Below, piece after piece: positions 24,998-34,074 of a DNA stretch of 64,000 bases. How positions within the stretch are numbered: the first letter of the stretch is position 1; each line of letters starts with the position of its first letter. This DNA comes from Streptomyces sp. Je 1-369 (GTDB lineage Bacteria; Actinomycetota; Actinomycetes; Streptomycetales; Streptomycetaceae). Under the pieces are notes generated by a model. That model saw only the letters and a list, made by a program, of their open reading frames with translations. It was not told the origin of the DNA and searched no databases. Location: NCBI RefSeq assembly GCF_026810505.1, contig NZ_CP101750.1, forward strand, positions 8,544,515-8,608,514, given 5' to 3'. A program made the position numbers and the translations under genes.

Positions 24998-26614
24998 GTG
25001 AGACGTACCCCCGTGAGGCGTACCCCCTTCGTGATCACCGCTGCGTCCCTGGCGCTGCTGTTGCCGGTCGTCGGGCCCGCCGCCGCGCACACCGCCCCCG
25101 CGCCCCCGACCTTCGGCACGCCAGGCGGCCGCTACGAACAGCCCGTCTCGCCGACGCTGCGGGCCGAACGGGGCACCACGATCCGCTACACCCTGGACGG
25201 GACGACACCCACCCGCGCGGACCGCGCCGTCGTGCCGGGCAGGCCGCTGCGTCTCACGAAGGACACCAACGTCACCGCCGTGGCGTTCCGCGGTGGCCGG
25301 GCGAGCGTCCCGGTGTCGGCCGGCTATCTCGTCCGGGGGAAGGAGAAGCCCGTCGCCCGCCTGGTCGTCATGTCCGACGTGCACATCGGGGGCCACGAGA
25401 AGAACGACAAGAAGTACGAGAGCTTCTTCGACACCATCGGGTCGGTATTCCCCGAGCCGGACGCGATCCTCTCCAACGGCGACATGATCAACGACAACGG
25501 CGACGGCCGCGGCGGCGACCACCGCATCGTCTCCGAGATCTTCCGCGCCAACCTGAAGCGCAAGGCCATGGACGACACCCAGGTCCTGCTCTCCCACGGC
25601 AACCACGACGCGAGCCTCGCCGACATGCGCGCCCACTACCCCCGCGCCTGGTTCCCCGACTCCGGCGGCGGCTACTACGAGTCGACCGTGCGGGGTCTGC
25701 ACCTGTTCACCGTGAACACGGAGACGTACGACTCGGACCGCGCGCAGCGCGCCTGGCTCAAGAAGCGGCTCGCCGAGATCGCGGCGGACCCGGCGAACGC
25801 CCGCACCCCCGTCCTCGTGCAGGGCCACCGGCCCGCCCCCGGCACCGCGATGGACGGCCAGCAGGCTTCGAACCCCCGTCTCACCGAGGATCTCGCCCCC
25901 CACCCGCAGGTGATCTACTTCTCCGGCCACTCACACCTGAACATCAACGACGAACGCTCCGTCCACCAGCGCGACTTCACCGCCGTCAACGACGGCTCGA
26001 TGTCGTACGTCGAAATGGACCACGGCTACCAGGCCGTCACGGAGAAGGGCCTCGCGGACCGCTTCGAGGCGCCGACCGCGCAGGCCCTGTTCGTCGAGGT
26101 GTACCGCGACCGCACGGAGATCGCACGCGTCAACATGGCCGCCGACAAGCACGACATCTACACCGACGGCACGTGGTCGGCCGACTGGCAGCCACCGTAC
26201 GCCAGCGCGGGCACCCTCAGCGGACCGACCTGGACCGTGCGCCTCAAGGGGAACAGCCCCCAGCAGATCAAGGACGCCTTCACCTACACCGACGCCCGAC
26301 GCGACAAGACCGCACCGGAGTTCACGGGCCGCCGCCCGCTCACCCTCGCCGACGGCGGCCGGACCCTGCGAGTCCGGCAGGCCCGCGACGACCGGATGGT
26401 GCACCACTACCGCGTCGACATCGAGAACACGGCGACCGGCACGAAGCTGCTCTCGTCGAAGGTTCTTTCCGAGTACTACTTCATGCCTCGTCCCAACTCC
26501 CTGGACATCCCCCTCCCCGCCACGGAGAAGGGCGCACGCTACGTGGCGCGGGTGCGTGCGGTCGACGCGCACGGCAACGCGTCACGGGAGGCGACGCTCG
26601 GGTTCAGGGGCTGA
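24998..26614 (+). CDS. Secreted metallophosphoesterase with chitobiase-like N-terminal domain
   Basis: Exported calcineurin-like phosphoesterase of 538 residues. A signal peptide (about 1-31, FVITAASLALLLPVVGPAAAHT) is followed by a chitobiase C-terminal-like beta domain (TIRYTLDGTTPTRADRAV, about 65-82), then the phosphoesterase core with SDVHIGG (about 127), NGDMIND, SHGNHD, QGHRP and SGHSH metal-binding motifs, and a C-terminal beta domain. It probably hydrolyses phosphate esters or phospholipid/teichoic-type substrates at the cell surface. GTG 24998 is used; an in-frame GTG at 25013 is possible. Confidence 0.9.
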   Translation: MRRTPVRRTPFVITAASLALLLPVVGPAAAHTAPAPPTFGTPGGRYEQPVSPTLRAERGTTIRYTLDGTTPTRADRAVVPGRPLRLTKDTNVTAVAFRGGRASVPVSAGYLVRGKEKPVARLVVMSDVHIGGHEKNDKKYESFFDTIGSVFPEPDAILSNGDMINDNGDGRGGDHRIVSEIFRANLKRKAMDDTQVLLSHGNHDASLADMRAHYPRAWFPDSGGGYYESTVRGLHLFTVNTETYDSDRAQRAWLKKRLAEIAADPANARTPVLVQGHRPAPGTAMDGQQASNPRLTEDLAPHPQVIYFSGHSHLNINDERSVHQRDFTAVNDGSMSYVEMDHGYQAVTEKGLADRFEAPTAQALFVEVYRDRTEIARVNMAADKHDIYTDGTWSADWQPPYASAGTLSGPTWTVRLKGNSPQQIKDAFTYTDARRDKTAPEFTGRRPLTLADGGRTLRVRQARDDRMVHHYRVDIENTATGTKLLSSKVLSEYYFMPRPNSLDIPLPATEKGARYVARVRAVDAHGNASREATLGFRG

Positions 26615-28855
26615 CTCGGGCGCCGCGAGCGGAACCCCCAGGGGCCGGGCAAGACCGACGATCCCCTCGTCGAGCCGCTGCAGGTGCCGCAGCACGCGGA
26701 ACGCCACCGAACCGGTCCGCAGCACCTCGTGGCGCCCGCTGTCCAGCATCGAGGCGATGCTCGACCCGGACTCGATGACACCGTCGGGCTCCTCGTCGCG
26801 CACCTGAGCGGCGATCAGGTCGATGTTGTGCGTGATGCGCCGCCCGGCGAGCGCGAGGCGCGCGTCGGCCGCGACGCTCTTGCTGGAGGGCACCAGCTCG
26901 GCCGTCGCCGCCAGCGAACGGGCGTGGTACGCGCAGGTCTCCAGGAGCGCGACGATGTAGCGGGCCGTCTGCCGACGGGCCCGCAGCGGGGCGATCGGGT
27001 GCGTCAGCGGCTTCGTGGAGCTGCGCAGATCGTCCAGCGCCGTGTCCAGGTCGCGCGCCAGGTCCACGAGGTCGACCGCGGGCCCGCCACTGAGCTGGGA
27101 CACCGCCGCCGACACGACGTCCCGCAGTCGCGCCAGGACCGTGCCGAGCTCCTCGTCGGTCCGGTGCGAGGTCCGGACCGGAAGCACCACGACCGCCGCG
27201 ATGATCCCGCAGGCCGCGCCGAGTGCCGTCTCCTCGATGCGCAGCACCAGGACGTCGAGGCTGTACGTGTTGAGGAGGGTGTAGAGCAGGCCCAGCATCG
27301 CCGTGACGAAGAACGACATCATCGCGTAGGAGAGCGGCGCGGTGAAGAACATGCCGAAGACGCAGAGCACGACCAGGGCGAACGCGGCCCACGTGTGGTT
27401 GCCGACGGCCCCGGCCAGCGCCACCCCGGCCACCACGCCGAGCACCGTGCCGAGCAGGCGACGGTAGCCCTTGACCATGATCTCGCCCGTGGACGCGGTG
27501 TTGAGGAACACCACCCAGCAGGTCAGCACCGCCCAGTACCACCGCTGCGTGGACAGGAACTCGCCGCCCACGATCGCGAGCGCCGAGCCGACCGAGACCT
27601 GCACCGCCGCCCGGGTGGTGGGCCGCCGCAGCCCTGTCTGCTCCTCCGCCGCGGCGGCCTCACCGGATATCGAGATCTCCTCGGCCTCGAACTCCTCGCG
27701 GGACCGCATCACTTCCGGACTGTCGTACTCCTCGTCCGGCGCCGCGTCCGTCGCGAGCCGCAGACCCAGGATGGCGCGCGCCGCCTCACCGATCGCACGG
27801 AAGCAGTCCTGGATCGCCGGGGATCCCTGCGGCAGGCCCTGCTCCTCGCGGTAGCCGAGCAGCCTGTTGCGCACGTACGGGAGTGCCGTGCCGCGGTCGT
27901 CCGGCACAAGGCGCACCACGAGCAGGTGCAGGGCGCGCAGGTCCCTGCGCAGGGCGGTGCCCGCGTCGGGCGCGATGCGGCCGCGCCGCGTGAGGGGGGC
28001 GGCGGCGCTCGGCAGGTGCAGGGTGAGCGTCTCCACGCGCTCCGCGCTGCGGGCGTTGAGGAGCAGCACGCCGAGGCGTTCCGCGGCGATCTCCGCGTCG
28101 GCCACCCTGCGTTGCAGCAGCGCCGCAGCTGCCGCGTCGCGCGAGCCCTCCTCAAGGCGGCCCTGGATCATCAGTGCGGCCTCGTGCAGCCGTGCGGTGC
28201 TGCGTCGCAGGTCGTCCAGGACCTTCTCCGGGCCCTCGCCGGAGTCCGCGTCCGCGTCGAGGAGTTCGATCTGGTGGGCGATCAGCTGGGCCAGCCGGGC
28301 CCGGAACGCCTCGCGCAGCCGTGCCAGGGTGCGCTCGGGGGTCTCCGGCACCACGGCGAACCGCACGACCGCGCTGCACGCGAAGGCGATCGTCAGGGTG
28401 AGATAGAGCTTGGGCAGCGCGGACGTGGACGCGCTGACGAAGAGCGAGACGAAGTAGACCTGGAAGCCGATGAGTCCGAGCGCGGTGCCGCGGTCGCCGA
28501 ACCGGCGGCAGTAGACGGCCCCGAAGATCAGGACGAGGAAGAACACGTCCCCGGCCACCACGCGTGAGTTGAGCAGCGCCCCCAGTGAGATGGCCGCGAG
28601 CGCGACCGGCAGGCCGAGCGCCAGGGTGACCGCCTGGCCCCGCACCTCCTTCTCCTGGATCGCGAACGTGGCGACCATCGCCGTCATCGCGCCCGCGACG
28701 AGGTGCGTCACCGATGTGCCGAGCGGTGCGAGCACGGCGAGGGCGAGGAGGATCGCCCCGACCGTGCGCAGTCCCGCCATGAGTCGCAGGAGCCCGGGGT
28801 CGGATGCCGAGTAACGGTCCCAGATGCCCTTCGCTGTCCGTCGTACCGTTGCCAT
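26582..28855 (-). CDS. FUSC-family membrane protein
   Basis: A 757-residue fusaric-acid-resistance-like protein. Two hydrophobic blocks (about 25-165 and 400-560), each with several membrane helices, alternate with large cytoplasmic helical regions. The second block, RWYWAVLTCWVVFLNTASTGEI with the FUSC signature, is followed by GYRRLLGTVLGVVAG. These proteins are thought to form efflux channels for aromatic acids or to act with HlyD-type partners; none is nearby. ATG 28855 begins the conserved MATVRRTAKGIWDRY. Its tail overlaps the phosphoesterase gene by 33 bases. Confidence 0.87.
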   Translation of the reverse strand: MATVRRTAKGIWDRYSASDPGLLRLMAGLRTVGAILLALAVLAPLGTSVTHLVAGAMTAMVATFAIQEKEVRGQAVTLALGLPVALAAISLGALLNSRVVAGDVFFLVLIFGAVYCRRFGDRGTALGLIGFQVYFVSLFVSASTSALPKLYLTLTIAFACSAVVRFAVVPETPERTLARLREAFRARLAQLIAHQIELLDADADSGEGPEKVLDDLRRSTARLHEAALMIQGRLEEGSRDAAAAALLQRRVADAEIAAERLGVLLLNARSAERVETLTLHLPSAAAPLTRRGRIAPDAGTALRRDLRALHLLVVRLVPDDRGTALPYVRNRLLGYREEQGLPQGSPAIQDCFRAIGEAARAILGLRLATDAAPDEEYDSPEVMRSREEFEAEEISISGEAAAAEEQTGLRRPTTRAAVQVSVGSALAIVGGEFLSTQRWYWAVLTCWVVFLNTASTGEIMVKGYRRLLGTVLGVVAGVALAGAVGNHTWAAFALVVLCVFGMFFTAPLSYAMMSFFVTAMLGLLYTLLNTYSLDVLVLRIEETALGAACGIIAAVVVLPVRTSHRTDEELGTVLARLRDVVSAAVSQLSGGPAVDLVDLARDLDTALDDLRSSTKPLTHPIAPLRARRQTARYIVALLETCAYHARSLAATAELVPSSKSVAADARLALAGRRITHNIDLIAAQVRDEEPDGVIESGSSIASMLDSGRHEVLRTGSVAFRVLRHLQRLDEGIVGLARPLGVPLAAPESAPEPERRLP

Positions 28856-29012
28856 CGTTCTGCCCGTACTCCCCGTCGCTCGCTCGGTGCCTCCCGGCGT
28901 TCCCCAGCATCGCACGACGCCGTTTCGGGAGGTCAAGGACGGTGGGGCGGGTTGCCGACGGCCGGTCGCCGCCGGTCGAGTAGGGTTTCGCTCCCGCACT
29001 CGAGGAGGCACC

Positions 29013-29054
29013 GTGGCGCCGATGGACCTCACGTCGCTCAGGACCCGGGCATGA
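29013..29054 (+). CDS. Putative 13-codon upstream ORF coupled to peroxiredoxin
   Basis: GTG 29013 follows the strongest ribosome site of the region (GAGGAGG, 29002-29008) and encodes VAPMDLTSLRTRA, ending in ATGA where its TGA overlaps the ATG of the peroxiredoxin gene. The peroxiredoxin ATG has no ribosome site of its own, so its translation probably depends on ribosomes terminating here. Confidence 0.45.
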   Translation: MAPMDLTSLRTRA

Positions 29055-29521
29055 CGGCGCGCGTGGCGGTGGGCGACACCGTCGAGGACTTCACGCTGCC
29101 GGACGAGACCGGCACCGCGCGCCGCCTCTCCGAACTCCTCGACGACGGCCCGGTGGTGCTGTTCTTCTACCCGGCGGCCCTCACTCCCGGCTGCACGGCG
29201 GAGGCCTGCCACTTCCGCGACCTCGCCGCCGAGTTCGCCGCCGCGGGAGCGCGGCCCGTGGGCATCAGCGGCGACGAGGTCGACCGGCAGCGGGAGTTCA
29301 CGGAGCGTCACACCCTGGGCTTCCCCCTGCTCGCCGACCCCGAGGGCATGGTGCGCGCCCGGTTCGGCGTGACCCGCGGCTTCTCACTGGCGCCCACGAA
29401 ACGTGTCACGTTCGTCATCGGCAAGGACCGCACCGTCGCCGAGGTGGTCCGCAGCGAGTTCCGTATGAGCGCACACGCGGACCGGGCGCTCGCGGCGGTA
29501 CGGCGCTTGGCGGCGGGCTGA
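29051..29521 (+). CDS. Peroxiredoxin (PrxQ/BCP type)
   Basis: Thiol peroxidase of 156 residues with thioredoxin fold, reducing hydrogen peroxide and organic peroxides. The peroxidatic cysteine is in YPAALTPGCTAEACHFRD near residue 47, with the resolving cysteine five residues later as in the atypical two-Cys PrxQ subgroup. GISGDEVDRQREF and FPLLADPEG are also typical. The expected T-x-x-C is kept (TPGC). Electron donor would be thioredoxin or mycoredoxin. ATG 29051 overlaps the upstream 13-codon ORF. Confidence 0.92.
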   Translation: MTARVAVGDTVEDFTLPDETGTARRLSELLDDGPVVLFFYPAALTPGCTAEACHFRDLAAEFAAAGARPVGISGDEVDRQREFTERHTLGFPLLADPEGMVRARFGVTRGFSLAPTKRVTFVIGKDRTVAEVVRSEFRMSAHADRALAAVRRLAAG

Positions 29522-29600
29522 GCCCTCGACGTACATGCCCTACCGGCCGACAGCCGACCTCGTCGGGTGAGCCGTGTCTCACCTGACCCGTGCCGCTTGT

Positions 29601-29620
29601 CTATGCAACTAGTTGCATAG
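29601..29620. promoter_or_regulatory. Perfect 20-bp palindrome, PadR operator
   Basis: CTATGCAACTAGTTGCATAG is a perfect palindrome 12 bases before the PadR start codon. It contains the ATGCAACT-type half-site known for PadR-family repressors, here arranged as ATG-N10-CAT. Position overlapping the translation start region fits autorepression and control of the acyl-CoA dehydrogenase downstream. Confidence 0.75.
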
Positions 29621-29632
29621 AAGAATTCGGGT

Positions 29633-30220
29633 ATGGCGCTCGAGCACGCGATCCTCGTCTCCCTGCTGGAGAAGCCGGGCTCCGGATACGAACTCGCCCG
29701 GCGGTTCGACCGGTCCATCGGCTACTTCTGGGCGGCCACCCACCAGCAGATCTACCGCGTCCTCAAACGCATGGAGGGCGACGGCTGGGTCGACGTCCGT
29801 GAGGTGGTCCAGCAGGACCGGCCGGACAAGAAGGAGTACTCCGTCGCGTCGCCGGGCCGGGCCGCGCTCTCCCAGTGGCTGCACGAGCCGATCGAACCCG
29901 AGAGCGTCCGGCACGAGCTCGCCGTGAAGATCCGCGGCGCGGCCTTCGACGACCCGGTCGCGCTGATCCACGAGGTGGAGCGGCACCGCCAGGCACACGC
30001 CGACCGCCTCGCGCACTACCTCGCGGGGGAGCGGCGCGACTTCACCGGCCCCGACGCCCCGCCCCGCGAGGCACCCGAGGCCTCCGGCCGCGCGGAACTC
30101 GATGCCGGACAAGAGCTCCAGCACGTCGTGCTGCGCGGCGGCATCGCGTACGAGCGGATGACCCTCGCCTGGCTCGACGACGTGCTCGCCACCCTCCACC
30201 GACTCAACCCCGAGCGCTGA
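29633..30220 (+). CDS. PadR-family transcriptional regulator
   Basis: 195 residues: N-terminal winged helix (ALEHAILVSLLEKPGSGYELARRFDRSIGYFW, region 2-33, with HQQIYRVLKRMEGDGWV as recognition part) and a C-terminal Vir-type dimerisation helix bundle after residue 90, containing LIHEVERHRQAHADRL. PadR repressors respond to phenolics, drugs or fatty-acid-like ligands. It is followed after 36 bases by an acyl-CoA dehydrogenase on the same strand, so an acyl or aromatic acyl-CoA pathway may be the signal. Confidence 0.92.
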   Translation: MALEHAILVSLLEKPGSGYELARRFDRSIGYFWAATHQQIYRVLKRMEGDGWVDVREVVQQDRPDKKEYSVASPGRAALSQWLHEPIEPESVRHELAVKIRGAAFDDPVALIHEVERHRQAHADRLAHYLAGERRDFTGPDAPPREAPEASGRAELDAGQELQHVVLRGGIAYERMTLAWLDDVLATLHRLNPER

Positions 30221-30256
30221 GCGCGCTCCCCGTACCTCTTGGAAAGGCGAACCGCC

Positions 30257-31981
30257 ATGGCCGACCCGCTGCTGTTCAACCCGAACACCTACGACCCGAC
30301 CCACTTCGACCCCGAGACCCGCAGGCTGCTGCGCGCGACCGTCGACTGGTTCGAGGCGCGCGGCAAGCGCAAGCTCATCGAGGACTACCGCACCCGCGCC
30401 TGGCTCGCCGACTTCCTGGAGTTCTCCGCCAAGGAAGGGCTGTTCGCGACCTTCCTCACCCCGGCGTCCGCCGCGGCGGAGGGGCAGGGCGACAAGCGCT
30501 GGGACACCGCCCGCATCGCCGCCCTCAACGAGATCTTCGGCTTCTACGGCCTCGACTACTGGTACGCGTGGCAGGTCACCATCCTCGGCCTCGGCCCGGT
30601 CTGGCAGAGCGACAACGCCGCCGCCCGCACGCGCGCCGCCGAACTCCTCGACCAGGGCGAGGTGTTCGCGTTCGGCCTGTCCGAGAAGAGCCACGGCGCC
30701 GACATCTACTCGACCGACATGCTCCTGGAGCCGGACGGCGACGGCGGCTTCCGTGCCACCGGATCCAAGTACTACATCGGCAACGGCAACGCCGCCGGGC
30801 TCGTCTCCGTCTTCGGCCGCCGCACCGACGTCGAGGGCCCCGACGGCTATGTCTTCTTCGCCGCCGACAGCCGCCACGACGCGTACCACCTGGTCAAGAA
30901 CGTCGTCGACTCGTCGAAGTACGTGAGCGAGTTCCGACTCGAGAACTACCCGGTCGGCCCCGACGACGTGCTGCACACCGGCCGCGCCGCCTTCGACGCC
31001 GCCCTCAACACCGTCAACGTCGGCAAGTTCAACCTCTGCACCGCCTCGATCGGCATCTGCGAGCACGCGATGTACGAGGCGGTCACCCACGCCCACAACC
31101 GCATCCTCTACGGGCGCCCCGTCACCGCCTTCCCGCACGTGCGCCGCGAGCTGACCGACGCCTACGTCCGCCTCGTCGGGATGAAGCTCTTCAGCGACCG
31201 CGCCGTCGACTACTTCCGCTCGGCGGGCCCCGACGACCGCCGCTATCTCCTCTTCAACCCCATGACGAAGATGAAGGTGACCACGGAGGGCGAGAAGGTC
31301 ATCGACCTCATGTGGGACGTCATCGCCGCCAAGGGCTTCGAGAAGGACAACTACTTCGCGCAGGCGGCCGTCGAGATCCGAGGCCTGCCCAAGCTGGAGG
31401 GCACGGTCCACGTCAACCTCGCGCTGATCCTCAAGTTCATGGGCAACCACCTCCTGAACCCGGCTGAGTACGCGCCCGTACCGACCCGCGTCGACGCGGC
31501 CGACGACGCCTTCCTCTTCCGGCAGGGCCCGGCCCGCGGCCTCGGCGCCATCCGCTTCCACGACTGGCGCACCGCCTTCGACGCGTACGCCGAGGTGCCC
31601 AACGTCGCCCGCTTCCGTGAGCAGGCCGACGCCCTCTGCGAGTTCGTCACCACCGCCGCCCCCGACGAGCGGCAGAGCCGCGACCTCGACCTGCTCCTCG
31701 CCGTCGGCCAGCTCTTCGCGCTGGTCGTGCACGGCCAGCTGATCCTGGAGCAGGCGCGCCTGACCGGCCTGGACCAGGACGTGCTCGACGAGCTCTTCGC
31801 CGTCCTCGTACGCGACTTCTCCACGCACGCCGTCGAGCTGCACGGCAAGGACTCCGCCACCGAGGACCAGCAGACGTGGGCACTCGGCGCGGTGCGGCGT
31901 CCGGTCGTCGACGACGCCCGCTCGGCGCGGGTCTGGGAGCGCGTCGAGGCGCTGGCGGGGACGTACGAGATGGCGCCGTAA
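30257..31981 (+). CDS. Acyl-CoA dehydrogenase
   Basis: FAD-dependent dehydrogenase of 574 residues, longer than the usual 380-residue short-chain enzymes because of an N-terminal extension and a C-terminal helical domain, as in the larger bacterial AcdB/FadE-like groups. FGLSEKSHGADIYSTD (about 139-154) and KYYIGNGNAAGLVSVFGR form the FAD and substrate pocket. It oxidises an acyl-CoA at the alpha-beta position. ATG 30257 is preceded by GGAAAGG; a start at 30239 is less likely. It is probably cotranscribed with and repressed by the PadR gene. Confidence 0.9.
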   Translation: MADPLLFNPNTYDPTHFDPETRRLLRATVDWFEARGKRKLIEDYRTRAWLADFLEFSAKEGLFATFLTPASAAAEGQGDKRWDTARIAALNEIFGFYGLDYWYAWQVTILGLGPVWQSDNAAARTRAAELLDQGEVFAFGLSEKSHGADIYSTDMLLEPDGDGGFRATGSKYYIGNGNAAGLVSVFGRRTDVEGPDGYVFFAADSRHDAYHLVKNVVDSSKYVSEFRLENYPVGPDDVLHTGRAAFDAALNTVNVGKFNLCTASIGICEHAMYEAVTHAHNRILYGRPVTAFPHVRRELTDAYVRLVGMKLFSDRAVDYFRSAGPDDRRYLLFNPMTKMKVTTEGEKVIDLMWDVIAAKGFEKDNYFAQAAVEIRGLPKLEGTVHVNLALILKFMGNHLLNPAEYAPVPTRVDAADDAFLFRQGPARGLGAIRFHDWRTAFDAYAEVPNVARFREQADALCEFVTTAAPDERQSRDLDLLLAVGQLFALVVHGQLILEQARLTGLDQDVLDELFAVLVRDFSTHAVELHGKDSATEDQQTWALGAVRRPVVDDARSARVWERVEALAGTYEMAP

Positions 31982-31991
31982 CGGGCGAAGG

Positions 31992-32906
31992 TCAGGGCGT
32001 GCTGCCGCGCATGACCTGGTAGGGGACCGGCCGGCCGGTGAGCGCGTCGAGCAGGACGCGATCGCCGACCGGCCGGTCCAGCTCCACCGTCACCCGCTCC
32101 ATCTCCGCCTGACTGGTGCAGGGGGCGTCGTCGTCCCGCTCCCGCTTCCTGACGGAGGGCGTCAGCACGACGCTCCCGCGGGTTTCGAGCGCCGTCACCA
32201 CCGCTCCGTCGTCGCAGGCGCCGCGGAGGGCGGTCACGGTCACCGCCCGTCCGCCCGCGGCTGTCCCGACGAGCCGGTGGAGCGGAAGGCCGGGGAGGTC
32301 GCGGGCCCGGCCGATCGGTGGCCGAGGGGGCTTCGACGGGAGGACCGCGGCCTGTTTCAGGGGCGAGGCGTAGCCGTCCAGGGCGTAGAGCCAGGCCGGG
32401 ACCGTCGCCGGTCCGCGGCTGGTGGCCACGCGCATCTCACCCCGCTCCACCCCGGTCACCGTGAGGCGCGGTTCTCCCGCGACTGCGACCGGGGAGCGGG
32501 CGAGGGACCTGTACGCCGCGTCCGCCCCCACGAGTGGCCGCGTGAGCGCCGGTCCGCGGGACCAGGTCACGCGGCCGTTCTCTGGCCCGGGACCGGGTGG
32601 CTTGCCGCGCAGGACGAAGCGCCCGTCCTCGAAGGCCCGCTCGTCGGCCCGGCCGCGCAGTCCGCCCCGCGGCGGCTGGACCGTCTCCCCGGCGGGGTGA
32701 TAGCCGGAGCGCCACGCGGCGGCCGCGGCGGACCCGTCCCAGGCCCCGGCGACCTGCCGGGCACGGTCCGCGAGCCGGGCCTCCACGAGGCCGTCGTCCG
32801 CGCCGTCGGCGGGAGCCCGCTGGCCGCCGCCGCAGCCGGAAGCCGCCGCCAGGGCCGCGCCGGACACGGCGGCCGCGGCGAGCGCGCGGAGAGAACGGGT
32901 GAGCAT
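31992..32906 (-). CDS. Putative lipoprotein, unknown function
   Basis: 304-residue exported protein. The signal peptide (MLTRSLRALAAAAVSGAALA) ends in ASGCGG, a weak lipobox with Cys near residue 25. The mature part has no named domain to my eye; two later cysteines (GACDDG and APCTSQ) may form a disulfide, as in other actinobacterial surface proteins. ATG 32906 has a strong AGGAGGT ribosome site. It is divergent from the SDR gene across a region with repeated TGTCGG elements. Confidence 0.75.
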   Translation of the reverse strand: MLTRSLRALAAAAVSGAALAAASGCGGGQRAPADGADDGLVEARLADRARQVAGAWDGSAAAAAWRSGYHPAGETVQPPRGGLRGRADERAFEDGRFVLRGKPPGPGPENGRVTWSRGPALTRPLVGADAAYRSLARSPVAVAGEPRLTVTGVERGEMRVATSRGPATVPAWLYALDGYASPLKQAAVLPSKPPRPPIGRARDLPGLPLHRLVGTAAGGRAVTVTALRGACDDGAVVTALETRGSVVLTPSVRKRERDDDAPCTSQAEMERVTVELDRPVGDRVLLDALTGRPVPYQVMRGSTP

Positions 32907-33001
32907 GTGACCTCCTGAGTGAGAGCCGGTGTCATGACACCGGCTCCGAAGCCCTGACGCGGCTGCTCCTGTGACGCGGCGGGCACGGGAAACGTTCACC
33001 G

Positions 33002-33065
33002 TGTCGGCGAGCTGTCGGTCGACCGGCACGACCGTCGTCGAGCTGTCGGCGAAGTGTCGGTGGAC
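33002..33065. promoter_or_regulatory. Duplicated 22-bp element with four TGTCGG half-sites
   Basis: TGTCGGCGAGCTGTCGGTCGAC begins at 33002 and a copy differing at three positions begins at 33044. Each contains two TGTCGG half-sites 11 bases apart, about one helical turn. The block lies between divergent lipoprotein and SDR promoters, so a cooperative regulator binding one DNA face is plausible. Confidence 0.5.
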
Positions 33066-33118
33066 GCTGACACCGTGGGTGCTCACAGGACCGCACCACC
33101 AAGGGAGCCCCCGCCGCC

Positions 33119-34066
33119 ATGTCGCCCGCATCCCCCACCCCGCCCTGGAACGTCCAACGCCTGCCGCGCGCCGACGGCAGTGTGTACCTGGTCACCGGCG
33201 GCAACGCCGGCATCGGGTACTTCGTCGCGGAGCAGCTGTCGGCGACCGGCGCGACCGTCGTGCTCGGCAGCCGCAGCCCGGCGAAGGCCGAGGCCGCCAT
33301 GGACTCGATCCGTATGCGGGTCCCCGGCGCGCGGGTCCGGGCCGTACGCCTCGACCTCGCCGACCTCGCGTCACTGCCGTCAGCCGTGGAATCCCTGGCG
33401 GTGGACCGGCTCGACGCGGTGGTGCACAACGCGGGCGTCGCGCTCGACGACCCGCCGCGCCAGGAGACCGGCGACGGCCACGAGCTCATGTTCGGCACGA
33501 ACCACCTCGGGCACTTCGCGCTGACCCGGTGGCTGATGCCACTGCTGTCGGCGGCGCCGGCGGCCCGCGTCGTGACCATGGGCAGCTTCGCTGCGAAGTC
33601 CGAGCGGCTCGACCTGGACGACCTGCAGAACCGGAAGGACTACCGAGCCAAGCGCACGTACGGCCGCTCCAAGCTGGCCCAGATGTATTTCGGCATGGAA
33701 CTCGACCGCCGCCTGCGCGCCACCGGCAGCACGGTGTCGAGCGTGGTGGCCCACCCCGGCGGCGCCCTCGACTCCCTCACCCCCTCACGGCCGCCGGTCC
33801 ACGTGCGGACGACCGGCGCACGGCTCGGCGCGGCACCCGCGGCCATCCTCGTCCAGGGCAAGGACGCCGGAGCATGGCCTGCGGTCCGTGCCGTCCTCGA
33901 CCCCGCCGTGCGGGGCGGCGAGTTGTGGGGCCCGCGCGTCTTCGGGCTGCGCGGGGAGCCGCGCCGCGAACCGGTGTGGGACCACCTGGCCGACCCCTCC
34001 GTGGCGGCGCGGCTGTGGGACGCGAGCTGCGAACTCACCGGCGCGTCCTGGGGCTGCCCGGATTAA
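33119..34066 (+). CDS. Short-chain dehydrogenase/reductase
   Basis: 315-residue NAD(P)-dependent oxidoreductase of the retinol-dehydrogenase-like SDR group. The cofactor motif TGGNAGIG is at about residue 24, NAG near 104, and the active-site YGRSKLA (Y-x3-K) near residue 181, with a Ser in TMGSF upstream. The C-terminal region is longer than in minimal SDRs and includes WGPRVFGLRG. Substrate is unknown. ATG 33119 follows AGGGAGCC. Convergent with the aldehyde dehydrogenase gene. Confidence 0.88.
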   Translation: MSPASPTPPWNVQRLPRADGSVYLVTGGNAGIGYFVAEQLSATGATVVLGSRSPAKAEAAMDSIRMRVPGARVRAVRLDLADLASLPSAVESLAVDRLDAVVHNAGVALDDPPRQETGDGHELMFGTNHLGHFALTRWLMPLLSAAPAARVVTMGSFAAKSERLDLDDLQNRKDYRAKRTYGRSKLAQMYFGMELDRRLRATGSTVSSVVAHPGGALDSLTPSRPPVHVRTTGARLGAAPAAILVQGKDAGAWPAVRAVLDPAVRGGELWGPRVFGLRGEPRREPVWDHLADPSVAARLWDASCELTGASWGCPD

Positions 34067-34074
34067 CGGCTGGG

